NCBI GenBank assembly: GCA_050084985.1
Contig: JBITNC010000001.1
Span: 139,066,001-139,130,000, forward strand
Origin: Nageia nagi
Taxonomy: Eukaryota; Pinophyta
Direction: 5' to 3'
DNA length: 64,000 nt
In this document: positions 11,461-23,334 of the stretch, in pieces
How the letters are laid out: every line of letters starts with the position of its first letter
How positions within the stretch are numbered: position 1 is the first letter of the stretch
The notes under the pieces: generated by a model
Told to the model about the DNA's origin: nothing
Databases searched by the model: none
What the model saw: the letters and a program-made list of their open reading frames with translations, nothing else
Program-made: the position numbers and the translations under genes

Positions 11461-14400
11461 TAAATGAACTTGCTTTGATATCACTTAGTGCAGGGTCCCT
11501 TGACTCTTGTTATGTCATGAACCCATTTGATCTCCATTTTTCTATATAACATTTTTTTAAAATTTGCTATAGTAATTGTCATGACCCTCTCTTCCCCTCT
11601 TGGTGATTTTTGTATTTCCTTGATTGTACTTGCTTATATTTAATGGAAAAATAGTTGTAGCATATTTTCTTGCACCTATTTTGTACTCTTAGCATAGTAT
11701 ATTACATTTACTTGGGATTATTACATAACCATCTCATACCTTACATGACAAATTGTATTGAAAAATAAATTTAGCTTAGCACTATAGATTCATTACCATA
11801 TTTCATTTTGTAAAATAAAGTTATGGTTTACTTCTTTAAAAAATTTATGTATTTTATGAGTAACAAAGTATATTTATTGCATGTGGTCAATAGTATAGTA
11901 TAAATATTCTTTTTGAGGGAAAAATAATTCAAGGCCATGGAAAAATATTTAAACTCTAAAATATGAAAATATTTACCCTAGAAAGTATAACAAAATATTT
12001 TGGATATGCCACTCACATATATTTTGGATTAATGTATTGAACATTGAAAATATTGAGTTTTACCAATATCAAATAGGCAATTTTCATGACCATCCTTTTG
12101 AAATTTCAAATAGTTATGTATAATGTGGTAATTCTAGAATGATGGTGAACTAGTTACCCTTAGAGCATTGTAATTATGCATGGTTTATTTATCTATTAAG
12201 TATTTTAGTTTAATGTACCCTTGAACATTTGATTAATTTCATTTTAAGAACCTTTGAGTTTGTTGAAGCATTTTGAAAGAAGCCTTGGATTGCAATTAAA
12301 CCCTAGACCATTGGGATCAATTATTTTATTCACCATGGGGATAAAATTATATTTTTTAAATATTGTTACAACATACCTTAGAAAAGGTGGGAAAGGAATT
12401 TTATTTTAGTTGGTAAATGCCACTAAACTTACCATGGACAATAAATGGTAATGAGACCTTTGATTTGAGAATTTAAACTTGTTAAGCCTTAACACTATAA
12501 TGGAATTTATTATGTTTAACCATAGAGAAATAACTTTTGTAAAAAGGTTTAATTGTGTCAAAAAATTTAAAAAATGGGGTTTATTTTGGGGAAAGACTTG
12601 GAGTTTTAAACCTAAGGGAATAATTTTTTGTCGATCAAGGAAATTGGAAGATTTAGGGCTTCAAACAAAATAGCCCTCCTTTGAAAAACCTTAAGTCATT
12701 TTCACCTTGTTGGAGAATGAGACAGAGATGGGGAGAGGCTAGAGTGCCATGTTTTGGAAACCCTATAAGTTGTATCCAACCACCATGGATGCTTTCTTGA
12801 GATCTATATGTGATTTCTCCCTCCATATTTGAGATTATTTTGTTGATCATGTGAACCAATTAAGTTTTAAGGAGGATTGAATTCATGGAAGGCTTGGGGA
12901 TAAGGTAATCTATGGTTTTCATATTTTTACATCACTTGGGGGGTGATAAAGGCATGGACCCCATTTTATGCATGTTGTGGGAGCTTACACTTGCTACAAA
13001 TTATGATTTGGTGGTGACAAGTTTCCTTTATGACATGAGGGAAGTTTGAACTTTATGGTAAGTTTTTGGTTCTACAAGTCTAATTCAAAGGCTCTAATCT
13101 TAACCTTGGTCATTTTAATTTAAAAGAAAGGATATTTTCAAAGTTTGATGTTCAATTTTGGCTTGCAAGAGCTCAATTTAGTTGTAGTAGAGGCTTGGGG
13201 AGATTGTGAGCTCATGATCTTTGGAGGATTTGATCTAGACATAGAAAATAAAGTGTTTGAAAGTGATTTTCTAGATGATTTTCCTCTATCAACATTTTGA
13301 AGTCAATACTAGAAATCATCATGTATGTAGCATGTCATATTTGTGTTGTTTAATCATTTTTTTGTCAACAAGAATGTTGGGCATCATTTGTACATCATGA
13401 GTTTCTTTTTTTATATCATATTACACATTATGAATTGAATTTACCATATGTGTACTTGTATTTGTAATCATTTTGTGTATTGCATATATTATGTGGACAT
13501 TGTTTATTGTTATTGGCACAATCTAAGTTTGATTCCATGACTAGTGAAACCTTCAAACCCTCCCCTTCGATTTTGGAAACTATAATTTCAAAAATGGTCA
13601 TTTTAATATGAATAGATAATATTGATTTAAGAAGGAATAAAATGTACTTATACAAGTAATTAATCTTTTTTTCATTAATGCATTTGAACTCCTTTATACT
13701 AAAGAGCATTGCATTTCATTTTCTACTATTATGGAGCATCGAGAGATTTTTATTTCATTGCATATTGGGTTCTATCATGAGTCTTGTTTTACAGCATGTC
13801 ATGTTAGCATTATATTTACATATAAATAATTGCTAATATGAATATAGGTGGATATCCTAGTTATTCTTGTGATCTTGTTTAACACTATTTGATTAATTAA
13901 AAACTCATTGATATAATTTATCTCACCCTCATTTAATATTTATGTTACAGATTCATAATTGTACTTGGAGTGAAGTTCCAATTGATTTCAATATGTTATG
14001 TGAAATCATTTTAAGATCATTGATGTTTTGAATTTTGAAAAATTGGGTATTGATTCCCTTGTTTATATCAATTGGTTTTATATACAAGATTTCATATTTT
14101 TGATAAGCTATGGAGTGGAAATCAATTAGTTATTGGTTTATTCAAATTCATCTCAATTTTATTTTGTATACTCTTCATTGTTTGAATAAAGGATTGACTA
14201 TATTATGTGTACATACCTATTACAAGTTTTACAAACATACCTGTACTTCCATTTTTACACTTTTTGTTGTTATAAATGATACTTGGATCCTTAGAAGGGT
14301 TTCAGTTGTAAATTTTTAACTTTATCTTCATGATAGAAGAGTAAGTTTTTAAGAGGGTTTGATGGTTATATTTCCATTTAGGATTCAATATTTTCTAACA

Positions 14401-16840
14401 TAAATTCTAAATATTTTGGTTCAAAGGGATATTGATAAATGAAAATGATCATTGTGAACATTATTTACTTTTGTCATATGTTTTGTTACTTATTTGAAAG
14501 CTTTAGAGAGTAAGTAACTCCTTCTAGTGTCTAGTTAGTTTGGATGAAACTTCAAGTATTTATTTGTGAGATTGAAACATATTATAAGAAATGGAAACTA
14601 TTATAGTTTGGATTGGGGTTTTGAACTATATAAAAGTTGGAAAAACATTTTATAGAGAATCAAGTGGGTGACTTTGATGGTTTACTTGATGTTTTGTTCT
14701 AAAGATAAAAGAGGAAAGGATCATTGATTTATTTCTTTTTTATTTGACTTAATCATGATGAGTTTTTCTTGTGAGAAATTTTTTATATTATTAAATGTGA
14801 TTAATTGCATTTATAGGACTAAATTTTGAAGAAAAATAGTATTTAGAAATGTCATATTACTTAAAAAAGAAGAGATAAACATCTTATTAATGGAATTATG
14901 TAATGTATGAAATAGTTGATTGGATATAATAAATTAGAAATTGAGTTTACTTTTAAACACTAATTAATGTTTATTAAACAAAGTGTTACTATAATCTTGT
15001 ATAATTTTTGATCTTATCAAGATTGAAACATAGATAAGAAATTTAAAGGACTATTACAAATCTCTCATTCTAGAATAATTCAGGCAATTTCGATAGGCTA
15101 CAAATTGTCAAAAGATTAATGGTCTTAACAAACTAAAAATGTATTTAATTTTGGTGAACATGATATATAAAACATAATTTAATGGTATAATAAAACATTA
15201 CTTAAAAATTATTTAATATGTATAAGTTACACCTTCTTTAATATGGTTATTCCAAACTATACTAGTTTAGAGTGTCTAACTATAGACATGTATACAAGCT
15301 CTAAGATTAGGGTGTTACGTTACCCTAATAAGATGAAAAATGAGTAGGGTTTCCTAGAAATAAATATGCATTTAAAATACCAAAATAATTCTCAAATATT
15401 TTATAAAATGTAATTTATTGTATCATCAAGTTGACTATCCTATTTTTAATAGTTTCATGAACATAAACTATAGATGTTAGTACATTTCAAAATTGAAGGT
15501 ATTAAATGTATTAAAATAAGCTAAAATTAGGAGGGTATATAGTAATATTCATAATATTTCTAATTTTTTAAAAACTAATTCAAACAAATTTTTAAATAAA
15601 ATTTACATGCTTTACAAGATGACTAATTTATTTGGCCTCCATACATGGATTTTTCTCTGTTAGAGTTTGTCTTGTGGCTTATTATCCTTCTTATTGTTAT
15701 ATTTTTTGGGATTTCATAGATTATAATAGTTTATTTAAGATTTAAATATTTATCTTTGATAGGATGGATATTTTGGATTAATCATTGAAAAGGATCTTGT
15801 CATAATAGCACATTATGCTAATGCATTCAAAGAAAAAAATGCCTTATTCTTAATTACTTGGTTATGTGTATAATAAATTGAAAATGTATACCTACCAAAG
15901 GATCCTTTACAAATTCATAAGACATGAAGGGATTATATTGCACCTCTTTTTGAATTAAACTAATGGCCTAACTAAAAAACTAGGTGATCCATTAAGAAGG
16001 TAGAGCATGTCATTGTGAATAGTAAATTATTATAGTTAAAGAATTAGATCCAAAGGTTGATTAGTATTCTAGTGGAAAAACTTAGCAAGGAGGTTAGGAT
16101 TCATTTATGGTAATCAAAAATTCATGTTAATACATTCATTAACTAATATGTGAATGAATTTAAGTAATCAACTATAACTTATTTAATTATGTGATGACAT
16201 ACTTGAAGCATAAAGGATGTCCTAACAATTATGCACCTTGTTTACCATTCAATACCATAGGATAATGGTAGTTGCATGTTAAGGAACTCCATAAATGTTT
16301 TATTCTTGTTAATTCTCATAAAATAATGTATATTGATCAATTACTATGATTCATGGTCCCTCCTATAGTTGTATTTAGTTGGAAGATCTAGTAACTTGCA
16401 TAATGTATTGACTATTAGAGAATACTTGAACAAAAAATTATGACTTTATGATTTTCATTGGCATCATTCATATATTCTTGGTTGTATTATTTTTTATGGT
16501 ATTATATGAATTATTATGGCTGAAATTAATCTTGTTTAGATGTTAAATTTGATCTTGAAAAAGAATACAAATTATTGTTTCTAGTTGATTTCATATTATA
16601 TAGTTTCTAAGGAATTATATTTTACTTATGAAATGACATGCCAATTTTGTTTAAATAGTTTGTAAGGAATTATATTTTACTTATGAAATAGATATATAAT
16701 ATTTATTGATAAATTTTATACTAATAAAATGTGTAATAGTGATCTCATAGTCTTATGTATCTAGTATGCATGCATGGCAATGATTGTTTATATTTGTGTC
16801 CTTTCATAACTTATTGATATAACGTGTTAATTTTTTTCCT
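11460..16840. other. CACTA interior, no recognisable gene
   Basis: Only short ORFs occur here (12479-12673 plus, 12653-12859 minus, 13428-13709 minus, 14110-14319 plus), none with a recognisable family. The segment 12250-13330 is less AT-rich and slightly coding-like in places, so a captured host fragment or a decayed transposase intron/exon block is possible. I cannot support a call. Confidence 0.4.
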
Positions 16841-16849
16841 TTATGCAAA

Positions 16850-17090
16850 AATGTATTGATAAACTCAAAGAAGGAGAAAAAGTTAAGGTATTGGATCCAT
16901 TTGATGGTGATGTTGTGGGCATTGGATGAATTCACTCTCTATCAATTGTACATGGAGTAAACTCGAAAGGAATAAGAGATGCAAATGGAAACATTTTAAG
17001 GGTCACAAGTAATGTACCCTTTTCTTATGAGGATAAAATAGATGGAACTAATCACCTAAAAGGGAAAGAGGAAACTTTCAAATAATGGCC
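16850..17090 (+). pseudogene. CACTA transposase-like C-terminal remnant
   Basis: An 80-residue plus-strand stretch with two in-frame stops reads LKEGEKVKVLDPFDGDVVG, then IHSLSIVHGVNSKGIRD, then a run ending in WPLKYL. The order of a short beta-rich segment, a VHG-type turn and a terminal W-P-x-x-Y/L resembles the C-terminal domain of plant Ptta/En/Spm transposases. The location close to the dense subterminal array fits a transposase gene reading toward the right end. The match is by eye and short, so confidence is low. The 121-codon ORF that follows (17085-17450) is hydrophobic and shows no family features. Confidence 0.35.
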
Positions 17091-17555
17091 ACTAAAGTAT
17101 TTGTAAAAAATGATTTCATAGTTAATCAACATGTTTATCATGTACTAGTTGTTAGACATTATGGCTCACTACTTTATGTAGTATTTTTTTGCTATGTATG
17201 GATTTTAACTATAAAGGTATTTTTGAAAGAGTTGGAAACTCTTATACAACTTCAACATTTTTTATTATATTTACATATACACTATAAGACATCTTTGACA
17301 TCTTATAATTTGATATGTATATTTCAATTAATATTTTTTAATTACACATTACCTTTATTTATCATGATGTTGAATGAATCCTTTAATTTTAGCTTGTTGT
17401 ACCTTGTTCGTATATGTAATATTTTTATTTACTTTTATGTTTTTAGTTAAAGTTTAATATTATGCTATTTTTGCATTATAAAATTTATGGTATTTAATAA
17501 ATTATTTATTTCATGACTTTATTTATTACCAACTAATGGTAATCAATAAATAAAA

Positions 17556-17831
17556 ATGACTAAATTTATGACTAATGCAATGACTACATATATGATGAAT
17601 GCAATGACTAAATATACTATTAAATTAGTGACTAAATATATGATTAGATTAATGACTAAATTAATGACTAAATATATGACCAAATAAATGATTAAATTAA
17701 TGACTAAAGCAATGACTAAATATATGATTAAATAAATGACTAAATATACTACTAAATTCATAATTAAATATATGACAAAATCAACTATTAAATTAGCGAT
17801 TAAATCAATGATCAAATAAGTAACTAACATA
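17556..17831 (+). repeat. 12-bp subterminal tandem array, 23 units
   Basis: Twenty-three consecutive 12-base units with no length change, consensus ATGACTAAATAT, variable mainly at units' positions 2-5 and 9-12. The array lies 130 bases inside the right end of the CACTA transposon. Inverted copies (TTTAGTCAT) follow at 17832-17935. A 95-codon minus-strand ORF here (17543-17830) simply translates the repeat into a hydrophobic 4-residue periodicity and is not a gene. The likely role is binding of a TNPA-like transposition protein. Confidence 0.9.
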
Positions 17832-17963
17832 GTTTAGTCATAAATTTGGTCATGAGATAAATGATTGGCAATAAACTACTAATGATCACATGATCAAAAA
17901 TAGTCATTTATCTATAATTTTTAATAGTTTATTTAGTTATATATTGCTACTTTTGTACTAGTG

Positions 17964-17966
17964 AAA
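17964..17966. repeat. Target site duplication of CACTA element, right
   Basis: AAA immediately after the CTAGTG terminus. It pairs with 10985-10987. Confidence 0.75.
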
Positions 17967-18373
17967 GCACTAAGTACTACCAATGTCCTCTTGGGACATG
18001 TAGACTATGTCATGAAGGGGAGCTTCCTTCTTTTATTGCTAATAATCCTAAACCCCTAGTCCCCTATCAACCTCTTGATCAACGTACCCTTCATGGATAC
18101 ATAGAGAATGTGATGAATATTAGCTAAGGTAATAGTGACCTCACCCATGGGAAAATGAATGTGTTTGTATCACTACAACAATGCTCCATAATTAAGTACT
18201 ATCAAAAAATACTTATCACATGGGATGTGAATTGCACCTTGCCCCCTTTCTTCCATTTTTAATATAAAATCCTTTACAATGCCCATGATAGGGCTCCAAG
18301 GCTCATGCTTCATAAGATAAGTCTGATCTTGTATACATGGAAATAAAAATATAGCTAGTACATTTGAGTACAA
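17967..18373 (-). pseudogene. PMD (aminotransferase-like) gene remnant, N-terminal part
   Basis: The minus-strand ORF from 18373 reads through PIMGIVKDFILKMEERGQG and then, after two stops, HIHFPMGEVTITLANIHHIL. That is the diagnostic PMD motif (usually THTFHLPxGEMTITLEDVxxIL). It continues with VSMKGTLIKRLIGD and is then cut by the CACTA transposon; the rest lies at 10300-10984. Several CpG-type stops are present. The gene lies about 1.5 kb upstream of an 87-bp minisatellite and a polypurine tract on the opposite strand. This is the same arrangement as the antisense PMD gene of the intact Tat element at 26893-44721. Confidence 0.7.
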
Positions 18374-18379
18374 TTAGTA

Positions 18380-19840
18380 AATAATAGCTAAATTTTTAAA
18401 AATTATTAAAATTGGAAATTTTTTCTTATAACTTAAAAATTTGATGGTAATTTTTGAAAATCCTAGTTCCTGAGTATATCTAAATTAGAATAGTCTAACA
18501 TCAATAACATTTTCATGATAATTTCATCCTAGTGGCAATACTAGGATTCCAATAGCACTACTAGGATCAAAGCAAAATTTTCCCAAATTATTAAAAACCA
18601 ATTAGTATTTCTTATAAGAAAAATTACATTAATTTTGTTTAATGTAGAATAAAAATAGGTCCTAAATTTTTCTCCTATTAGTTTCAATAATTGACCAAAA
18701 TTCATAAGAACTAAACTAAATTAAAAAATTGATCCAATAGAAATGCTTAAACATATGTCAAATAAAGGAATATAAACAAAATTTTAATACTTGATACACT
18801 TAGGTGAAGAACAACTAATTCCTATGACCTTCTTGTGAGGTAATGCACTGATATGTAAAGGTAATTCATGCTATGCATATACTATAGCTTCTCCACTAGT
18901 CAATAATAGCTAGAAATGGTATGTACTAACTTGGGAACTAAAGCTCCTAACTACAAAAAATGAAGGTGGTAATAAAATAAAGTTCAACCCATTTACAAAC
19001 TAAATTTAACTCATTCATGTTATTATTTACATAAAAGTAATTCAAATTTGCTAATTGCATGTCCTTTTAATTACAAACTTTATTCAAATATTACATCAAA
19101 TCCTTTTTATTTTTGTCAAATGTTTTTCTCCAATTGATGTTGCTAGGATTTGAATGGTACTGTTGGCTTCAAATAGTAAGTTTTGTAGCATTTTTTGCCC
19201 AAAAGTTCAAGTTTAACTTTATTGATAAAAAAAATGTTAGTATTTTGGTTAAATGATTCATTGGTTTTGCAAAATTAACCTTACGGTAGGTTGGAACCCC
19301 ATAAATATGAAATGATCATCAAATTTTATGTTTAAAAAAATGAATGATGAAATTACATCATATTTTCAAGTATTCAATAAAATTAAAATCCTTATAAATT
19401 TTAATTTTCATAAAAATGGTGAAATGCCCCAGCAACATCATTGTATTCCTATTGATATTGTTACATTACAAAGGTAAAAATTAGTCATTTTTACAAAATT
19501 TTATTTTCAATAATAGCAAGCATGTAAAAAAGGTCATTCATTTGTGTAACTGAGTTCCTTATTGTAATTTATTTATCATCTCTTAAAATATCATACAAAT
19601 TTCTTGTCATCAATGACATATTCAACTTGTTTTTTTTTTCTCAAGTATATTTTTCATTTCATGTTTTACAAAAATATATGTTCATATGATACTTATCATA
19701 TTTTCAAAAATACTTGTCATATCTATTAAAAGCTATTATCAAATCTCATTGTTGTATCTTATTATGATTTCCATTGAATTCTTTACATATTATTTTGATC
19801 ATATCATATTATTTTATCATTTGTATCTCAATAAGGAAGG
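18380..19840. other. AT-rich spacer without recognisable gene
   Basis: No family-level ORF was seen on either strand. It lies between the PMD remnant and the 87-bp minisatellite, like the spacer in the 3' part of the complete Tat element. Confidence 0.5.
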
Positions 19841-19843
19841 GGC

Positions 19844-20104
19844 ATGCTTATCAAAATCCATGGCAACATTGTAGCTTAGAGGCTAAGGTTTGTCATATTC
19901 TATTCATTTATCTCTATATAAGTGAGGAGAATGCTTATCAAAATCTAATGAAACATGGTGGCTTGGAGGTATAGGTTTGTAACATTATGATCATTTGCTT
20001 CTTTGTAATTGAAGGGCATGCTTATCAAAATCCATTCTAACATGGTGGCTTGGAGGTCTAGGTCCATCACATAAATTGATCTTTTCTCTTGTAACTTTGT
20101 AGGG
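19844..20104 (+). repeat. 87-bp minisatellite, 3 copies
   Basis: The landmark ATGCTTATCAAAATC occurs at 19844, 19931 and 20018, spaced exactly 87 bases. Each unit also contains a TGGTGGCTTGGAGGT-like block. The unit sequences differ by substitutions. Minisatellites of this kind are common in the 3' untranslated part of plant LTR retrotransposons. Confidence 0.85.
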
Positions 20105-20264
20105 TAAGCCACCAAGGATAGCTTTGGTAACTTATTTATATTCTAATATTCATATAATATGATGTTTAATGTCTATATTTGAGATATATTACATAAAATA
20201 TTTCTTTTTTTAAGTTTATTATAGGTTCTTTATCTTTACCTTAGGTTTCTCCTATGATGAGATG

Positions 20265-20281
20265 TCCATCATGTCGCAACC
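20265..20281 (+). promoter_or_regulatory. Candidate polypurine tract of a decayed LTR element
   Basis: AAGCCAAAGAGGGGGCA has the form of a Ty3/gypsy plus-strand primer, followed by TAACATTGG, which could be a mutated TG LTR start. The same context (CAACCAAG then A/G run) recurs at 46970-46991. No matching 5' LTR was found. Confidence 0.4.
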
Positions 20282-20289
20282 AAGCCAAA

Positions 20290-21125
20290 GAGGGGGCATA
20301 ACATTGGTGAAAATTGAGGCATATAAAGCTATTTTCATGAAGAAATATTTTCAAAGAGTATTTTCTTGCTTATCTTGTTATAATTTGAATTTATAATTTC
20401 ATTATATTTTATCCCAAAAGCATCAAATCTTATTCAAATAGGGGAATTTTTAACACCTAAAAAGAAATTTTAATTTAATTAAAATCCTATTTTAGGTATT
20501 TGAAATAATTTATTTATTAAATTAAATAAATTCTCTTATCATAATTCAAACTTATATACCTTTATATTTTATAATAACAAGTCAATCCAGAGAAAAACCT
20601 AAGAAGGATTCTTGGTCCATGTTGCACCATAATTCTTGATAGTTGGTAGTACACTTGTTTCATTCTTGATCGATGCTTCTTAATGCCACCTATCATATTT
20701 GGATTTTTATTATAAAATAAGATATGTATTTTTGTTAAATTTTAAAGCTATTAATGTGTGATATTTTTAGCATCAAAGGTGTGACAATGATGTCGAGCAA
20801 AAAGGGAAAGGCAAACTAGAAAGGTAGTTAGGTGACATCGTTGGAATCCTAGTGTCACTACTAGGTTAAAGCTACATTGGTGGCTCTATATTTTGGAGAA
20901 GCTCATAATTCATCCCCTCTTGATTAAATATATTATTTGTTCATTATAATAGGTAAAGTATAGGTTTGTATCTTTCATTAATCTAGGTTGATAAGTTAAG
21001 GTCAATTAGGATCATTATCATCTTTCATATCATTACTATTGACTAATATTTCATTATTATTTAGATAAATTATATATATTAAATAACCTTAATTAATAAT
21101 TAATTAAGTTATAATAGATTACCTA
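20290..21125. other. Possible solo or truncated LTR, no gene
   Basis: If the polypurine tract at 20265-20281 is real, this is where the 3' LTR would lie. A second LTR-like start (AACACCTAAAAAG near 20451) follows another purine run. No partner copy is seen in the window, so neither boundary can be fixed. Confidence 0.25.
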
Positions 21126-21129
21126 GCTA

Positions 21130-22330
21130 TCTTGTTCACACTTTAACCCATCAAAGTGCATAATCATTTCATAGTCCTCACTTGTATCAAAATATTTCTC
21201 TTCCTCATCAATCTAAAGGATATCCTCATTTGGGATATTGATGATAGGAGGGGATTTGCCTCTACTAAATGATATTATATAACTTGTTCCTTAATTAAGT
21301 ATTTACTAATAAACTCAAGATTAAATTTTGATAAAAACATAATCCACTTTTCCATTCTAGATTTGTGTTATATCTTGATCATCATGTACTTTAGTGGATT
21401 AGCTCTAGAGACTACATAGGTAGTGTGGTTGAGCATGTAGTGATGTAATTTCTTAGTTGCAAATAATATGGTAAGGAAAATATATTCCATGTAGATATAC
21501 TTGATCTCATAGTAAACTAGTATATGACTAAGGTATTCATTTCCTTGTTCATTTTTCTAAGCTAACATCACCCTTAATGCAAAATTTGAAGATGAAAGAT
21601 ATAGATAAAAGGGGATTCCATCTTTGAGAGCTATCAATACATGAGAATTAGTAATATATTTTTTGATTTCATAAAATACTTATTGGAACTTATCATTCTA
21701 TTAATATTTGAACCCTTTCTTTAAGAACTTATTTAAATGTATACACTTATTTAAAATTTGAGCTATAAATCACCTTATAACTTGAATCTTGCCTTTTATA
21801 CTTGTTAAGTCTTTGACATCTTGAGATGGATGCATATCCATAATTGCTTTAACCTTCTTGGAGTTGATTTTTATTCCTCATTTTGATACAATGAACCATA
21901 TGATTTTTCTTTATATGACACCAAATACACCCTTCTTAGGATTTAACTTGCCATTGTGCTCTATAAATTGATGACATAGTTTGCTTAAGAATTTCCAAAA
22001 TTGTTCTCTTATCTTTAACTTGGCCAAAATATCATCCACATAATATTCAAATACATTAGGCATAATTCCATGAAATATATAGTTCATAACATTTTGATAA
22101 GTTGTGCATGTATTCTTAAGTTCAAATGGCATGACCCTATAACAATATGTTTCCCATGGAGTTGTGGAAGCTATTTTATATTCATCACTAGGAGAAATTA
22201 AAATATTATTATAACCTAAGAAATAATTGATAAGATATAACATCTCATATTAATTTATGTTGTCCATCTGTTAATATTAGGTAAAGGAAATACATCCTTG
22301 GGATAAGGGTAAGTACAAGAAGATGAGTCC
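21130..22330 (-). pseudogene. Ty3/gypsy reverse transcriptase / RNase H remnant
   Basis: The minus strand encodes most of an RT. YPKDVFPLPNI (~22300) is followed by a 110-codon open stretch from 22243 to 21911 with RVMPFELKNTCTTYQNVMN and the catalytic YVDDIL, intact at 22031-22042, then LNPKKGVFGVI. Downstream are FIVSKRGIEI, the connection domain and a decayed RNase H (MLNHTTYVVSRANPLKYMM, then KWIMFLSKFNLEF). This is very close in type to the RT/RNase H of the Tat element at 34540-35800. Stops are frequent outside the core. Its N-terminal part lies at 23335-23760 beyond an insertion. Confidence 0.85.
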
Positions 22331-22334
22331 ATTT

Positions 22335-23330
22335 AGAGGAAGTATTACGAATTGCTAGGGTTTTGTATTTGTTTAATAACTTTTATTATTTTGTAATTAT
22401 GAAAATATATATATATATGCATAATTTGAATACAATTATTTGAAAGTAAAAAAAAAAATTAAAATTAAAAAATGATAAGTTTAGGTCAAATTATGCTTGC
22501 TAGACATGAGCACTTTTCAAAATAACAATCAAGGCCAATAAAAATTGATAAAAAAATAAATATTCATGAAAAAAATAAAATCAAATATATTATACAATAT
22601 TTAACATCTTAGTTATATTTACTCAAAAAAATTTAAAAAACTATTTTAATTTAGGTCTAATTATGCTTATCAGACACAATGGGGTATGGTCCTAAAACTA
22701 TATTTTTTAAATAGTGGGTTTCATATTTGTTTAATAACTTTTTTATTTTTTTGGAATTATGAAAAAAATATATATGTACAATATAAATATAATTATTCAC
22801 AAGTTAAATAAATAATGATAAATTTAGGTCAAATTATGCTTACTAGACACGAGCACTTTTTGAAATGATAACCAAGACCAATAAAAAATTAATAAATAAA
22901 AAACTATTCATGAAAAAATTACAAAACACTATCTACACAATATTTATCATCTTAGGTATATTTACCCAAAAGGATTTAAAAATATATATATATTAATTTA
23001 GGTCCAACTATGCTTGTCAAACATGATGGAGTATGGTCTTGAAACTGTATTTTTTAAACAATGGCTTTTAAACATGCCTATCAAATATTAATTTTTATCA
23101 TCGAGGTATTAGAATAAATTATATATTTGAAAACTAGACTTTAAGAACTACATTTTACCTATAGTGATCTTTTCCAAGATTCAGACTCTAAGTGCTTCAA
23201 AGTTTGAGGTCAAGTGTGATCAAACTTGGAAATGAGGGAAAATACTTCAACTTTTTGGCCAAAATCCTTATTTAAATATCTAAAAACTATGCAAATTCTA
23301 ATTATAAAATATGATTTACCAATTGGAATC
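22335..23330. repeat. Repeat-rich insertion inside pol remnant (two ~350-bp direct copies)
   Basis: About 1 kb separates two RT fragments that should be roughly 100 bases apart. Inside, 22362-22720 and 22720-23065 are direct copies (for example GTTTAATAAC at 22371 and 22729). A 25-base motif beginning TTAGGTC and containing TATGCTT recurs at 22481, 22651, 22824 and 22998, spaced 170-174 bases, which suggests dimeric satellite-like DNA. No ORF is visible. Confidence 0.7.
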
Positions 23331-23334
23331 ATGT

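Larger units (their letters stand above)
10988..17963 (+). mobile_element. CACTA (En/Spm-type) DNA transposon, complete ends
   Basis: The left end begins CACTAGTAGAATTTTGG and the right end, read inward on the minus strand, begins CACTAGTACAAAAGTAG. The two ends continue to match imperfectly for about 40 bases. The element is flanked by a 3-bp direct repeat AAA (10985-10987 and 17964-17966), the target-duplication size of this superfamily. Length is 6,976 bp. Subterminal repeats based on ATGACTAAATAT lie inside both ends and are very dense on the right. The interior is mostly unrecognisable, with one transposase-like remnant at 16850-17090. The element is inserted inside a minus-strand PMD gene, so it is younger than that gene copy. 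It is almost certainly non-autonomous now. Confidence 0.9.

Noticed and set aside
13428-14319. ORFs inside the CACTA element as transposase genes
   Set aside because: No transposase motif was recognised; their lengths are within chance for AT-rich DNA.
17543-17830. 95-codon hydrophobic minus-strand ORF with a repeating pattern
   Set aside because: It is a direct translation of the 12-bp subterminal DNA repeat; the 4-residue periodicity comes from the array.
20440-20780. LTR-like segment starting AACACCTAAAAAG
   Set aside because: Boundary signals are weak and no partner copy exists here.
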